In this document: positions 19,364 to 28,234 of the stretch, one piece after another | Layout of the letters: every line of letters starts with the position of its first letter | Numbering within the stretch: position 1 is the first letter of the stretch | Assembly: GCF_001006305.1 (NCBI RefSeq) | Contig: NZ_LBHJ01000020.1 | Location: forward strand, 620,001 to 684,000 | From: Silvibacterium bohemicum | GTDB taxonomy: Bacteria > Acidobacteriota > Terriglobia > Terriglobales > Acidobacteriaceae | DNA length: 64,000 nucleotides | Direction of reading: 5' to 3' | Translations under genes and position numbers: made by a program | Notes under the pieces: generated by a model | Seen by the model: only the letters and a program-made list of their open reading frames with translations | The model's database searches: none | What the model was told of the DNA's origin: nothing

Positions 19364-19849
19364 CTACTTCGCCGGGGAGCCACCGTAGACGGGCGGCTCC
19401 CCGAGACTGCCCGCCTGGGGTAGATGCCGGATATAGAGAACCATCTTCCACATGTCATCTTCGGCGAAGAGACCGTCGGACGGCGGCATGCCCGAAGGCG
19501 AAAGCCCATGCTGGATGATCCACTTCAACTGACCGTCGGTATAGCTTTGTACTTCCTTCGAAGCGAGCGAGGGGACGGGCGGATCGATGGTTGCAGCGAA
19601 GGGAACGCCGGTGTTCTGGCCGTCGAGCCCGTGGCACACCATGCAGTATTGCGTGAAGGCCTGCTTGCCCTCTTCAATGTTGGCCGCAGTCGCTGAGTGA
19701 GGATTCTTCGCGTCCTTATCACCCACCGTGACATGATGCTTCACCCAATCGATCGATTGGGTCTGAACGGCGCCCGGCTTGCCGGCTTTGCATCCAGACA
19801 GAAGTACAAGAGCAATGCCGGCCCAGCAGAGCGATGTTCGACGAACCAT
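19364..19849 (-). CDS. Class I cytochrome c lipoprotein
   Basis: 161 residues. The lipobox LLSGC puts the acylated Cys at residue 20, so the protein should be membrane-anchored on the periplasmic face. One haem c site, CMVCH, is at 69-73, and the distal Met ligand is probably in PSGMP near 124. The spacing and the C-terminal helix MWKMVLYIRHL fit a small monohaem class I cytochrome. The start lies 7 bp after the stop of the CuA cupredoxin, so the two form a transcription unit. It probably exchanges electrons with that CuA protein. No oxidase subunit I gene is nearby. Confidence 0.9.
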   Translation of the reverse strand: MVRRTSLCWAGIALVLLSGCKAGKPGAVQTQSIDWVKHHVTVGDKDAKNPHSATAANIEEGKQAFTQYCMVCHGLDGQNTGVPFAATIDPPVPSLASKEVQSYTDGQLKWIIQHGLSPSGMPPSDGLFAEDDMWKMVLYIRHLPQAGSLGEPPVYGGSPAK

Positions 19850-19856
19850 CTCCGAC

Positions 19857-20225
19857 TTACTTCCCGTCGACGACGTGCACGGTAAATTTCATCTTGCCGT
19901 GTCCGAGGCCGCAGAACACGCCGCATTTTCCGGCGAAGTCGCCAGTCTCCTGCGGTGTGATTACGGTGTCCGCCGTGGTGCCTGCGGGGACTTTGAGGTT
20001 CACCTTCAGCCCATCGATGCGCAGGCTGTGTGTGACGTCGTCCGAGATGACCTCAAGCTTCACGGGCTCACCCTTTTTCAGCGTGATCTCCGCGGGCTCG
20101 AAGGCATAACGTTTAACATGGATCTCGATCGTGGTGGGAGCTTGAGTCTGAGATACGACGATACCCGAAGACGCCACGAGGATCGCAGCAATGGATAGCA
20201 ATTTAGGAACTACTTTGAAATTCAT
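19857..20225 (-). CDS. Exported free-standing CuA-type cupredoxin (Cox2-like domain)
   Basis: 122 residues: an N-terminal hydrophobic export or anchor segment (about 5-25), then a single cupredoxin domain. All side-chain CuA ligands are present: H66 in VTHSLRI, and C101, C105, H109 and M112 in CGVFCGLGHGKM, matching the C-x3-C-x3-H-x2-M pattern of cytochrome oxidase subunit II and nitrous oxide reductase. The two-helix membrane hairpin of a true subunit II is missing, as is any catalytic subunit. It should therefore be an electron carrier with a binuclear copper centre, paired with the cytochrome c lipoprotein encoded 7 bp downstream. The segment at 5-25 could be either a cleaved signal or an anchor. 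Confidence 0.88.
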   Translation of the reverse strand: MNFKVVPKLLSIAAILVASSGIVVSQTQAPTTIEIHVKRYAFEPAEITLKKGEPVKLEVISDDVTHSLRIDGLKVNLKVPAGTTADTVITPQETGDFAGKCGVFCGLGHGKMKFTVHVVDGK

Positions 20226-20294
20226 GAGCCTCTGAACTTATGGTTTGATGGGATTGAAATGGGAAACGGAGCTACTTAAGTACAAAAGCAAGTG

Positions 20295-20327
20295 CTGCGC
20301 GGAAGCAGCCATGCTGCTTCCGCGCAG
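20295..20327 (-). terminator. Perfect 15-bp hairpin terminator after the DUF1501 gene
   Basis: CTGCGCGGAAGCAGC (20295-20309) and GCTGCTTCCGCGCAG (20313-20327) are exact reverse complements around a CAT loop. The hairpin lies 17 bp past the DUF1501 stop. On the minus strand it is followed by CACTTGCTTTTGTA, a modest T-run. It probably ends the DUF1553-DUF1501 transcript and separates it from the cupredoxin-cytochrome pair. Confidence 0.8.
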
Positions 20328-20344
20328 TGCGATTCAAGCAATAC

Positions 20345-21796
20345 TTACGCGATGATATCGTGAATCACGTTGCCCGATACATCCGTGAGCCGGTAATCCC
20401 GGCCGCTGTAGCGATAAGTAAGTTTCGTGTGCTCAATACCCAGCAGATAAAGAATCGTCGCGTGGATGTCATGAACATGCACCGGCTTATCGACGGCCTT
20501 CCAGCCGAAGTCGTCGGTCGCACCATAGCTCATCCCGCCTTTTACTCCGCCGCCGGCAAGCCACATCGTAAATCCATGCGGGTTATGATCGCGGCCGTTG
20601 TGTGTGCCGCCACCGAAGCCTCCGCCGGTCTCGACCACCGGAGTGCGTCCGAATTCCGATCCGCAGACGATGAGAGTTTCGTCGAAGAGGCCGCGTGACT
20701 TGAGATCCTTGATGAGCGCGGCGAAAGGCTGATCGGAATCCTTGGCCGTCTTACGATGCAGCTCAATGTCGTAGTGGTGATCCCAAGGGTCGCCCATGGA
20801 GTAGTAAACCTGCACCATGCGAACTCCGCGCTCGACCAGGCGGGCCGCAGTGAGGCAACCGCGCGCAGTGCTGCCATCGCCGTAAAGCTTCTGCACCGCT
20901 TCGCTCTCCTTGCGCACATCGAAGACATCTGGCGCTTCGGTCTGCATGCGATAGGCGGTCTCCATCGACGAGATGGTAGCCTCAAGCTGCGGATCGTGGT
21001 TGGCCGAAGAATCGCTTGCCAGATCCATCTTGTCCAGCTGCTCGACCAGATCCAGTTCCTTGCGCTGCTGCTTCAGGTCGAAGCGATCGTTGTAAGCATC
21101 GAAGATCAGCTTCTTCGGATCGAACTCCTGCTTGTCTACTTTGTCGGAGACGTAGGTGCCCTGATACATCGGCGAAAGAAAAGTAGAACTCCACAGCGGC
21201 GGGCCGACGGTAGTCGGCGTCTGCGGACAAAGCACAACGAAGCCGGGCAGGCTTTGGTTCGTTACACCGAGTCCGTAGGTGACCCACGAGCCCATCGAAG
21301 GGCGGCCGGGAATGTTTGCGCCGGTATTCATCATGCGCAGCGCCGGCTCGTGATTCGGGATCTCGGTGTACACCGACTTCACGAAGCAGATGTCGTCAAC
21401 ACACTCGGCAAGATGCGGCCAGATTTCGCTGACCTCCGCGCCGCTCTGCCCATACTTCTTGAAGGAGAACGGCGATTTCATCACACCGCCAACCTGGCGT
21501 TCATGCGATAAAATCCCGCCGGGCATGGGCTGGCCGTTGTACTTCTCGAGCGCAGGCTTGTAATCGAAGCTGTCGATGGGCGACATGCCGCCATTCATGA
21601 ACAGAAAGATGACCCGCTTGGCCTTGGGCTGGAAGTGCGGATCCGTGGCCATCCAAGGATTGCCCGCGGAATTCTCAGCAGCGCGAGCGAGCGATTCACC
21701 AAGGATGCCGGCCAGGCTCATCATGCCGAACCCAGCACCCATCTTGCAGAGCGCCTGGCGGCGATTCATCAAAGCTGGCTTAGGACGAAGTGTCAT
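20345..21796 (-). CDS. DUF1501 family exported protein
   Basis: 483 residues. ATG 21796 has GGAGAG upstream. The N-terminus carries a Tat-like signal (NRRQALCKMGAG at 11-22, then a hydrophobic stretch to about 40). The body has DUF1501 hallmarks: VIFLFMNGGMSPIDSFDYKP near 65-85, a sulfatase/phosphatase-like fold with GSEFGRTP near 380, and GTHNGRDHNPHGFTMWLAGGG near 400. Family members are secreted and occur next to DUF1549/DUF1553 cytochrome-like proteins in Planctomycetes and Acidobacteria; the biochemical role is unsettled. It follows the DUF1553 gene by 55 bp and is closed by a perfect hairpin. Confidence 0.9.
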   Translation of the reverse strand: MTLRPKPALMNRRQALCKMGAGFGMMSLAGILGESLARAAENSAGNPWMATDPHFQPKAKRVIFLFMNGGMSPIDSFDYKPALEKYNGQPMPGGILSHERQVGGVMKSPFSFKKYGQSGAEVSEIWPHLAECVDDICFVKSVYTEIPNHEPALRMMNTGANIPGRPSMGSWVTYGLGVTNQSLPGFVVLCPQTPTTVGPPLWSSTFLSPMYQGTYVSDKVDKQEFDPKKLIFDAYNDRFDLKQQRKELDLVEQLDKMDLASDSSANHDPQLEATISSMETAYRMQTEAPDVFDVRKESEAVQKLYGDGSTARGCLTAARLVERGVRMVQVYYSMGDPWDHHYDIELHRKTAKDSDQPFAALIKDLKSRGLFDETLIVCGSEFGRTPVVETGGGFGGGTHNGRDHNPHGFTMWLAGGGVKGGMSYGATDDFGWKAVDKPVHVHDIHATILYLLGIEHTKLTYRYSGRDYRLTDVSGNVIHDIIA

Positions 21797-21851
21797 TGCG
21801 ATTCTCTCCGTGCTGTTTTAAGTATGACGCCATCGGCCCCGGTATTCGTAC

Positions 21852-24800
21852 TTAATTAATGAATTCGAATTCATTGGAACTGAGCAAAACCCGCGCATAT
21901 TCCTTCCACGCCGTGACCGGCTCGCCTTGAATCGTGTAGCCGGGCTTCTCGGGAGTGGTTTTGACGAAGGCTTCGCCCAGCGTCAGTTCCTTCTCTGTAG
22001 GCTGCCTGCCGAAGAGGATCATGTACATCTGCTTGATCCTTGTTTCGTCCGTGGGCTGCGAGTAGACGCGATCCGAGAGCTTCCCAGCCTGGCTGTAAAC
22101 GAAGGCATCGTTCATGAAATAGAGGCGCTGCAGAGGCACATTGCTGCTGAAGCGCTGGTCCGCGGAGAATCCGGGATTCGGAAAATCGAAGACCTCCAGA
22201 TACTGGCTCAGACGGAAGCGGCTTACCTTGCAGAAGACCGTCCGGCGATCGTTCTCCGGGCCGAAGTCCGTCGATGGACCCGAGACATCCTTCAAATTTA
22301 AATCGCCGGATGCAAAGAGAACCGAGTCGCGCAGCGTTTCCGCATCCATGCGCTGGCGGTTGAAGTGCGAGTAGAAGCGGTTGGCCGCATCCTTCTCATG
22401 CGCCTCGGGCGATTCTTCATCGGACATCTGATAGACGGAGGAGAGCATGATCTCCCGCTGCAATTTCTTCAGCGACAAACCTTGCTTCTGGAATTCGGCG
22501 CTGAGATATTCGAGCATCTCGGGGTTCGATGGAGGATCGCCACGTACGCCGAAGTCGTCCGGAGTATTTACGATGCCGGAGCCGAAGTGCCACTTCCATA
22601 CGCGGTTCACGATGACCCGCGTGAAGATCGGGCTCTGAATAAGATCGTTGGCGAACTCCAGACGGCCGCTGCCTTCGTTGAAAGGCTTCGCGTCCGGAGT
22701 GCTCAGGACGGCGAGAAATTTACGTGGAACGGGATCGCCGAGTGAGTGAGGGTTGCCGCGCAGATTGAGCTTCACGTCTTCGGGCTTGGGCACATCGGCG
22801 ATGCCGTTGACGAAGGGATATTTGGGAATCGCCTTCTTGGCATCATCGATCTGGCGATCGAGCTCGGTCAGATAATCCTGCATGGACGTGCCCAACCTGC
22901 GCTTCAGCTCCCATCCGCGAAAGACAAACACAGCAGACTTCGGCATATCGCCATCGGCGCGGCGAGCGCGAAAGAGATCCTCAAAGAGCGCGCCATCATC
23001 CGAAGGGAGGGATTTGATCTCAAGCGCACAGCCTGGGCAGAATTGATCGAAGGTATCGAACTTATCCGGCGTCGTATCGATATAGCGGGATCGATCTTCC
23101 GATCCGGCCTTGATGCGAATCTCCTCATTCGCCTTCTCGATCTCCTTGTCCGCAAAATTCACGCGAAGAACGATCTTTTGAAAAACGTCGCCGAGAGCTT
23201 TGGCCTGATCCTCGGAACCGCCGGTGGCGATCATCGCCTTCCAGTCCTTGAGATAGGGATACTTCACATCGGACTTCAGATAGTCGACCCAGCGATCGAG
23301 AAGCTGCGGATCGAGATTCGACTTATCCGCCGCCTGCTCGACCGTCAACTTCGGCTTGCCTGCGACCTGCCACGCACCGACCATGTACTTCGAAGTCTGG
23401 AAAGCCAGCGAGTCGGCCAACGACCGGCCGGCGAATTTGTTGAACTCATCGCGCTCGGTAGCCAGATCGACATAGTGCTTCACCTTGAGGTGATAGGCAT
23501 CGACTTCAGGCGGCGAGACCACCGGGTACTCCGTGAAGTGAGAGTTGGCGAAGAGGCCAACCATGGAGTAATAGTCCTTCTGCGAGATGGGATCGTACTT
23601 ATGGTTATGGCAGCGGGCGCAGCCGACGGTCAGCCCCATCAGTCCGCGGGAGACGGCATCGACGCGTTCCGCGCGCTCATCGGCACGGCCCTGCACCGGT
23701 TCGGCCTGATCCCATATCCAGGGGCCATCGCCGATATAGGCCGTCGCAGCAATGTCATCATGCCATGCATCGCCCTTCGCGTTCTTTGCGAGGAAGTCGC
23801 CAGCGAGCTGCATGCGCACAAACTGATCGTATGGCACATCGGCATTGATGGCCTTGATGACCCAATCGCGATAAACGAAGGCGCCCTCGAACGGCATGTA
23901 GCCTCGGCCCTTGGGATCGAGGCCGCGCACATCGTCATCGGCGTAGCGGGCAATATCGAGCCAGTGGCGTCCCCAGCGTTCGCCGTAACGAGGCGAAGCG
24001 AGAAGACGATCGACGACCTTAGCAAAGGCATCGGGTGATTTGTCTTTCTCAAATGCCTCTACTTCTTCAGGAGTCGGAGGAAGACCGGTGAGATCGAAAG
24101 TTGCGCGACGGATGAGAGTACGGCGGTCAGCCTGCGGTGCGGGCTTCAAACCTTCAGCTTCCAATTTAGCCAGCACAAACTTATCGATTGGCGTCTTCGC
24201 CCAATGTGCATCCTTCAGCTTTGGTTCTTCAGGCGCGTGAATCGGCTGAAAAGACCAGAAGGCACGCTGCTGCGGAGTTATAGTTTCTTTCGCGGGAGTG
24301 ACCTTTGCCGTGACAGCCGGCCAGGGCGCGCCTATCTTGACCCAGTCGCTCAGAGTTTGCACTTCCGCGGAGGTAAGCTTGCCTCCCTGCGGCATCTTCA
24401 ACTTTCCGGTTTGGGAGACGGCCACAATCATCAGGCTCTTCGAAGGATCTCCCGGAACCACCGCCGTTCCGGACTTTCCACCCTTTAGCAAGCCTTCGCG
24501 AGAATCGATGTGCAGGCCGGCGGCTGCGCCGTCTGTGTGGCAGGAGTAGCAGTTGTTGGCCAGGATGGGCCGGACTCTATTTTCGAAGTAGTCGCTGCCG
24601 CCAGCCTCCGTTGCCGAAGCCAGACTTGGAGCAGCATGCTCAGGCTGTGCGGCAGTATCGGCTGGCCACACAGCGCCCGCCTTGATCCATGCCTTAATAT
24701 CGGCAATCTCTTCGTCGCTGAGCTTTGCGCTGCCTTTCGGCATCTTCAGATCGCCCGTCTGCTCGATAGCCTCAACCAGCAGGCTGGTCGAAGGATCTCC

Positions 24801-25067
24801 GGGCACAATGGCCGCGCCGGAGTTGCCACCATTCACCAACGCGTCGCGAGAATCGATGCGCAAACCTCCGGCCATCGCATCGGTGTGGCACTTGCCGCAG
24901 CGCGCAGTAAGAACCGATTGGACTCTGGTCTTGAAAAATTCCGGAGTAGACGGGGCAGGCGTCGCAGCAGGAGCCGCATCTTGCGCGGCAAAGACGCTCA
25001 CACCTACCGGCGCAGCGACCGCAGCAGTCAAGATCATCGAAGGAAGAAGTGCAGCAAGCAGTCTCAT
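21852..25067 (-). CDS. DUF1549/DUF1553 protein with two N-terminal cytochrome-c-like domains
   Basis: 1071 residues with a signal peptide (about 1-28). Two tandem Planctomycete-type cytochrome c domains come first, with haem sites CGKCH (57-61) and CYSCH (173-177), each followed by the repeated pattern LxIDSRxxLxxGGxSGxAxVPGDP. Next is DUF1549 (about 270-540), beginning near FWSFQPI and including DLTGLPPTPEEV and a third CxxCH in GCARCHNHKYDP, then DUF1553 at the C-terminus (NRVWKWHFGSGIV, GRQPTEKE). The role would be a periplasmic redox or degradative enzyme of unknown substrate; the DUF1501 partner is next downstream. It begins 22 bp after the guanidine-type ABC ATPase stop, so read-through from that operon is possible. 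Confidence 0.9.
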   Translation of the reverse strand: MRLLAALLPSMILTAAVAAPVGVSVFAAQDAAPAATPAPSTPEFFKTRVQSVLTARCGKCHTDAMAGGLRIDSRDALVNGGNSGAAIVPGDPSTSLLVEAIEQTGDLKMPKGSAKLSDEEIADIKAWIKAGAVWPADTAAQPEHAAPSLASATEAGGSDYFENRVRPILANNCYSCHTDGAAAGLHIDSREGLLKGGKSGTAVVPGDPSKSLMIVAVSQTGKLKMPQGGKLTSAEVQTLSDWVKIGAPWPAVTAKVTPAKETITPQQRAFWSFQPIHAPEEPKLKDAHWAKTPIDKFVLAKLEAEGLKPAPQADRRTLIRRATFDLTGLPPTPEEVEAFEKDKSPDAFAKVVDRLLASPRYGERWGRHWLDIARYADDDVRGLDPKGRGYMPFEGAFVYRDWVIKAINADVPYDQFVRMQLAGDFLAKNAKGDAWHDDIAATAYIGDGPWIWDQAEPVQGRADERAERVDAVSRGLMGLTVGCARCHNHKYDPISQKDYYSMVGLFANSHFTEYPVVSPPEVDAYHLKVKHYVDLATERDEFNKFAGRSLADSLAFQTSKYMVGAWQVAGKPKLTVEQAADKSNLDPQLLDRWVDYLKSDVKYPYLKDWKAMIATGGSEDQAKALGDVFQKIVLRVNFADKEIEKANEEIRIKAGSEDRSRYIDTTPDKFDTFDQFCPGCALEIKSLPSDDGALFEDLFRARRADGDMPKSAVFVFRGWELKRRLGTSMQDYLTELDRQIDDAKKAIPKYPFVNGIADVPKPEDVKLNLRGNPHSLGDPVPRKFLAVLSTPDAKPFNEGSGRLEFANDLIQSPIFTRVIVNRVWKWHFGSGIVNTPDDFGVRGDPPSNPEMLEYLSAEFQKQGLSLKKLQREIMLSSVYQMSDEESPEAHEKDAANRFYSHFNRQRMDAETLRDSVLFASGDLNLKDVSGPSTDFGPENDRRTVFCKVSRFRLSQYLEVFDFPNPGFSADQRFSSNVPLQRLYFMNDAFVYSQAGKLSDRVYSQPTDETRIKQMYMILFGRQPTEKELTLGEAFVKTTPEKPGYTIQGEPVTAWKEYARVLLSSNEFEFIN

Positions 25068-25089
25068 TGCATTCAGCTCTAAAAGTGGC

Positions 25090-25971
25090 TTATGGTTGAC
25101 AACTTATGCCGTACGAAAGCTCTTCAACGTAGCTCTGCAGCTCAATAAACTCTTTGGTGTGACGCCGCTCCAGATAGGGCAGGTCGGAGCGCTGCAGATG
25201 CATATCGGCAATCACGTTCGTCTTTCCACCCATCATTTCCGAATAAGCTCCGAGCACAATCAGGCGCGTACCTAGAAACAGTGCTTCGGCGACATTGTGC
25301 GTTACAAAAACCATCGTCGGCCGCTGCTCTCGCCAAATATCGAGCACCAGCTCCTGCAAACTGATGCGCGTTGAGGGATCGAGCGCACTGAATGCCTCGT
25401 CCATCAGCATCACCGAAGGCTTCATGATCAGCGCCTGCGCAATCGCGACGCGCTGTTGCATGCCACCGGACATCTTATGGGGATATTTGTTTGCATCTGC
25501 AGCGCGCAGCCCCATGCGCAATAGTTGTTGCGTGGCCTCAGTCTTTAGTTCTTTGCGATAGGCATGGAAACCGGGATGAAGCCACGGCATCAGCGGATAC
25601 TTCGCCGTGCGCGGCCCGAACATCACGTTCTGCAGCGCAGTGCGATTTGGGAAGAGCGAATACTTCTGCGGAACATAGCCGCAGCGTGCGTCGATCTGCT
25701 TCACCGGCTTGCCTGAAACCTGGATGCTGCCGAAAGACGGCGGCTCTTCGCCGAGAATCAACCGCAGCAGCGTGCTCTTGCCGCATCCCGTTTCACCCAG
25801 CACGACGACAAACTCGCCCGCTTCAATCTCCAGGTTAACTGCCGAGAGGACCGTTCGCGTCTCACCCTTCTCGCTCCGATAGGTCTTCGAGACGCCCTTG
25901 AGGCCGATCTCGCACCGTCGCTTCCGGGCAATCGGCAATTCCTCCTGCATGAGAGCTGCGGCTAGAGCCAC
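25090..25971 (-). CDS. ABC importer ATP-binding protein, guanidine/urea-carboxylase type
   Basis: 293 residues from GTG 25971, chosen because GGAGG lies 8 nt upstream. The GTG overlaps the end of the permease gene by 10 bp. ATG 25950 is the alternative but has no ribosome site. Walker A is GETGCGKST, the signature MSGGMQQRVAIAQA, and Walker B VMLMDEAFSALD, so it should be an active ATPase. It resembles the taurine/nitrate-type importer ATPases found next to urea carboxylase genes. It is third in the order binding protein, permease, ATPase, on the opposite strand from the carboxylase operon, and probably powers guanidine uptake. Confidence 0.88.
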   Translation of the reverse strand: MALAAALMQEELPIARKRRCEIGLKGVSKTYRSEKGETRTVLSAVNLEIEAGEFVVVLGETGCGKSTLLRLILGEEPPSFGSIQVSGKPVKQIDARCGYVPQKYSLFPNRTALQNVMFGPRTAKYPLMPWLHPGFHAYRKELKTEATQQLLRMGLRAADANKYPHKMSGGMQQRVAIAQALIMKPSVMLMDEAFSALDPSTRISLQELVLDIWREQRPTMVFVTHNVAEALFLGTRLIVLGAYSEMMGGKTNVIADMHLQRSDLPYLERRHTKEFIELQSYVEELSYGISCQP

Positions 25972-26828
25972 GGGTGCAGCCTCCGATTCAGGAATCGTAA
26001 CAGCGTATCGAGACCGAAAAGCAGCAGAGCCACCCAGAGCAGGTAGGGGATGATAATGTCCATGCCCATGTGGCGGCGCATGATCGCGATTCGGTAAGCC
26101 AGTCCATCGGTCGATGCGATCATCTCGCCCGCGAAGAGAAACAGCGCGAGCGGCTTCAGGCTCAAGCGCACGCTGTTGATCACGTTGGGAAGGATCTGGG
26201 GGAAGACCACGCGATACGCAACATCGAGATTGCTGCACTTGAGCGTGAAGGCTTTCACAATCTGCTCGCGAGGCACGGCGCGCGTGATCTGACAGGTATC
26301 GAGGATCAGCGTAGGCGCCACGCCGATGACCATCAGCATGATCTTCGACCACTCATCGATCCCAAAGACAATAAATAGAATTGGCAGCAGCGAAAGCGCA
26401 ACGATTTTGTCGAAGAACAGCACATAGCGCAGAAAGAAGGCGCCGAAGTAGGGGAAGATCCCCATGTGCAAGCCCAGCAGAATAGCCGGAACCAGCAAAG
26501 CCATCGCGATGAAGAAGCGCGAGCCGCTGGCCACGGTGTCTTTCCAGATCATGCTGTGGCGAATCTGCTGCCAGCGCGTCGCGCCGGGATCGAGATCGTC
26601 ATCTTCCTCGGCAGGATGAAAGACCGACGACTGTATTCCCTGCACCAGTTGCTTCGCCGAAGGAACGATCCGGTCTTCGCTGTTCTCCCGATGACGAACC
26701 GAGGAGAAGTGAGCATAAAGAGCGATGCTGGCCAGGAAAAGCACCCAGGAAAGTATCTGCGTCGCGCTGCGCTTGGGGCGCGCCTGAATGTCGACCAGGT
26801 TCCTGGGATCGAGGACCGAGGTCGCCAT
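25962..26828 (-). CDS. ABC importer permease, guanidine/urea-carboxylase type
   Basis: 288 residues with about six membrane segments. The first is near residues 25-42, followed by a charged periplasmic stretch to about 100, then five more. The cytoplasmic EAA-like loop that contacts the ATPase is around LKCSNLDVAYRVVFPQILPNVINSVR (only its start and end are conserved in type). ATG 26828 begins 2 bp after the binding-protein stop, and its own end overlaps the ATPase start by 10 bp, so the three genes are tightly coupled. The family is the binding-protein-dependent permease of the nitrate/taurine/urea-associated group. Confidence 0.88.
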   Translation of the reverse strand: MATSVLDPRNLVDIQARPKRSATQILSWVLFLASIALYAHFSSVRHRENSEDRIVPSAKQLVQGIQSSVFHPAEEDDDLDPGATRWQQIRHSMIWKDTVASGSRFFIAMALLVPAILLGLHMGIFPYFGAFFLRYVLFFDKIVALSLLPILFIVFGIDEWSKIMLMVIGVAPTLILDTCQITRAVPREQIVKAFTLKCSNLDVAYRVVFPQILPNVINSVRLSLKPLALFLFAGEMIASTDGLAYRIAIMRRHMGMDIIIPYLLWVALLLFGLDTLLRFLNRRLHPWL

Positions 26829-26830
26829 GG

Positions 26831-27949
26831 CTATAGCTTTCCCTGCCCCGCGAGATGCATGTAGCTCGAATCGAAGCGGAAGCGGACACGATCTTTCTTG
26901 CCTTGAATTGAGCCATCGGGATAGAGGATGGCTACATCATCCACCGATTGCGTGCCCTCGCCGAGAAGATTGTGATGGAAGCAGAACTGCCGCACCAGAT
27001 CCATCTTCTGCTTGAACGCTGCGCTGTCGTTGAAGTCTGTAGCAGCCTTGGGCGTATAGAAGAGATGCGTAGTTTTGAGCTGCTCGCTATAGGAGGCAGG
27101 CGTGTCCCCTGAGGCCGCCGCGCTTTCGTTCAATGCCCGCTCATGCCCGGGTCCCGTGCCCGACATCTGCGCCATAGCCTCGTACCAGGCGCCGGTAACA
27201 GCCTTGGCGAACTTCACCCCGGAGCCATCCTGCCGGTGCAGCACCTCGGTGCGCACCATCAGCAGGTCCATGATCTCGCCCGGAATTTTCGAGGAATCGA
27301 AGATGTTGGCCACACCTTTGTCCTGATCCAGAATTTGTGAAACGAGAGGCTTCCAGGTGACAACAACTTGATTGGAATGATTGCCCAGGAAAGCGCCGGC
27401 AATATCCGAATCCGACGTGTTCACCAGCTTAAGCCGTGAAGCCTCGTCCTGCAATCCATTTAGTACCAGCGCCCGCTCCAGCAGGTACTCCGAAACTGTT
27501 TTCTGCACCAGCATCACGTGCTTGCCGGAGAGCTGATTCAGCTTCAGCCCGCTCCGGGTCAGGACGGCATCGTTGCCATCCGAATAGTCGCCCAGGATGA
27601 TGGCCGTGGAGTCGACGCCCGACGCTGCAGGCATATCCAGCGCCTCCATATTGGTCATGGTGCAGGCGTCTATATTTTTCGCGACGAAGGCGTCGAGCGA
27701 GGCAGCGTAGTCGAACCGCTGCACTTCAATCTGAATGCCGTACTTGTCCGCCCAGCGCCTGAGGATGCCGGACTTGGCCATGTAGAAGAACGGATTCCAG
27801 CCGGCATACACCGACCAGCCGATCACGAACTTCGGCGCACTCGCTGCAAATGAATTTTGAGTCAACGAACAGAATAAGATGGAGCAAATTACGGCAAGAC
27901 GCAGCCAGCACGCAGCCGCACTCTTTTGAGGCAATCTCCAGGGTGTCAT
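26831..27949 (-). CDS. Periplasmic substrate-binding protein of the guanidine-type ABC importer
   Basis: 372 residues from ATG 27949, chosen because GGAGG ends 5 nt upstream. The longer frame to 28063 would place extra residues ahead of an otherwise ordinary signal peptide. The signal lies at about 14-35 and ends FAASAPK. The mature protein starts FVIGWSVYAGWNPFFYMAKSG in type, as in the binding proteins encoded beside urea carboxylase, with TMTNMEALDMPA and ILGDYSDGNDAV as further family blocks. The predicted ligand is guanidine, or possibly urea, in view of the divergent degradation genes. A stem-forming repeat lies just ahead of its ribosome site. Confidence 0.88.
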   Translation of the reverse strand: MTPWRLPQKSAAACWLRLAVICSILFCSLTQNSFAASAPKFVIGWSVYAGWNPFFYMAKSGILRRWADKYGIQIEVQRFDYAASLDAFVAKNIDACTMTNMEALDMPAASGVDSTAIILGDYSDGNDAVLTRSGLKLNQLSGKHVMLVQKTVSEYLLERALVLNGLQDEASRLKLVNTSDSDIAGAFLGNHSNQVVVTWKPLVSQILDQDKGVANIFDSSKIPGEIMDLLMVRTEVLHRQDGSGVKFAKAVTGAWYEAMAQMSGTGPGHERALNESAAASGDTPASYSEQLKTTHLFYTPKAATDFNDSAAFKQKMDLVRQFCFHHNLLGEGTQSVDDVAILYPDGSIQGKKDRVRFRFDSSYMHLAGQGKL

Positions 27950-27964
27950 GAATTCCTCCACGAT

Positions 27965-27995
27965 AGGTCGAAAGGCGCGTTCGTCAAAACGACCT
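27965..27995 (-). promoter_or_regulatory. Inverted repeat in the leader of the importer operon
   Basis: AGGTCG and CGACCT form 6-bp arms around a 19-nt spacer. On the minus strand the structure ends 5 nt before the GGAGG ribosome site (27955-27959) of the binding-protein gene, so it could modulate translation or be an operator. It does not match the guanidine-I, -II or -III riboswitch consensus as far as I can tell by eye. The rest of 27950-28234 is AT-rich with no other evident element. Confidence 0.3.
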
Positions 27996-28234
27996 CCTGA
28001 TTTTCTTATGTGGGGTATAAAACACGACGCAGAACGCGATTGCCCGAGATCTACAGAAACCACTCTGGGATCGGGCGAAATGGTTCTTGTTTATTTGCGC
28101 GATAAATGTTTCTAATTATCGAAAGTTAGAAGCAATGGATTTACGTCGCCGCCGGTAGAAGTCAAACCTGCCCGATAGTTTGGGGCTCATGTTAAATATT
28201 GAGTTGCGTTTGACTCCTTTACGGCAAGGCTTCC

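Noticed and set aside
25972-26352. N-terminal extension of the ABC ATPase
   Set aside because: It would run through the permease gene in another frame and encodes Arg/His-rich low-quality sequence, while GTG 25971 has a good ribosome site.
27950-28234. ykkC-type guanidine riboswitch in the importer leader
   Set aside because: No consensus ACGR loop hairpins or conserved guanidine-I core was recognised. A covariance scan was not possible here.
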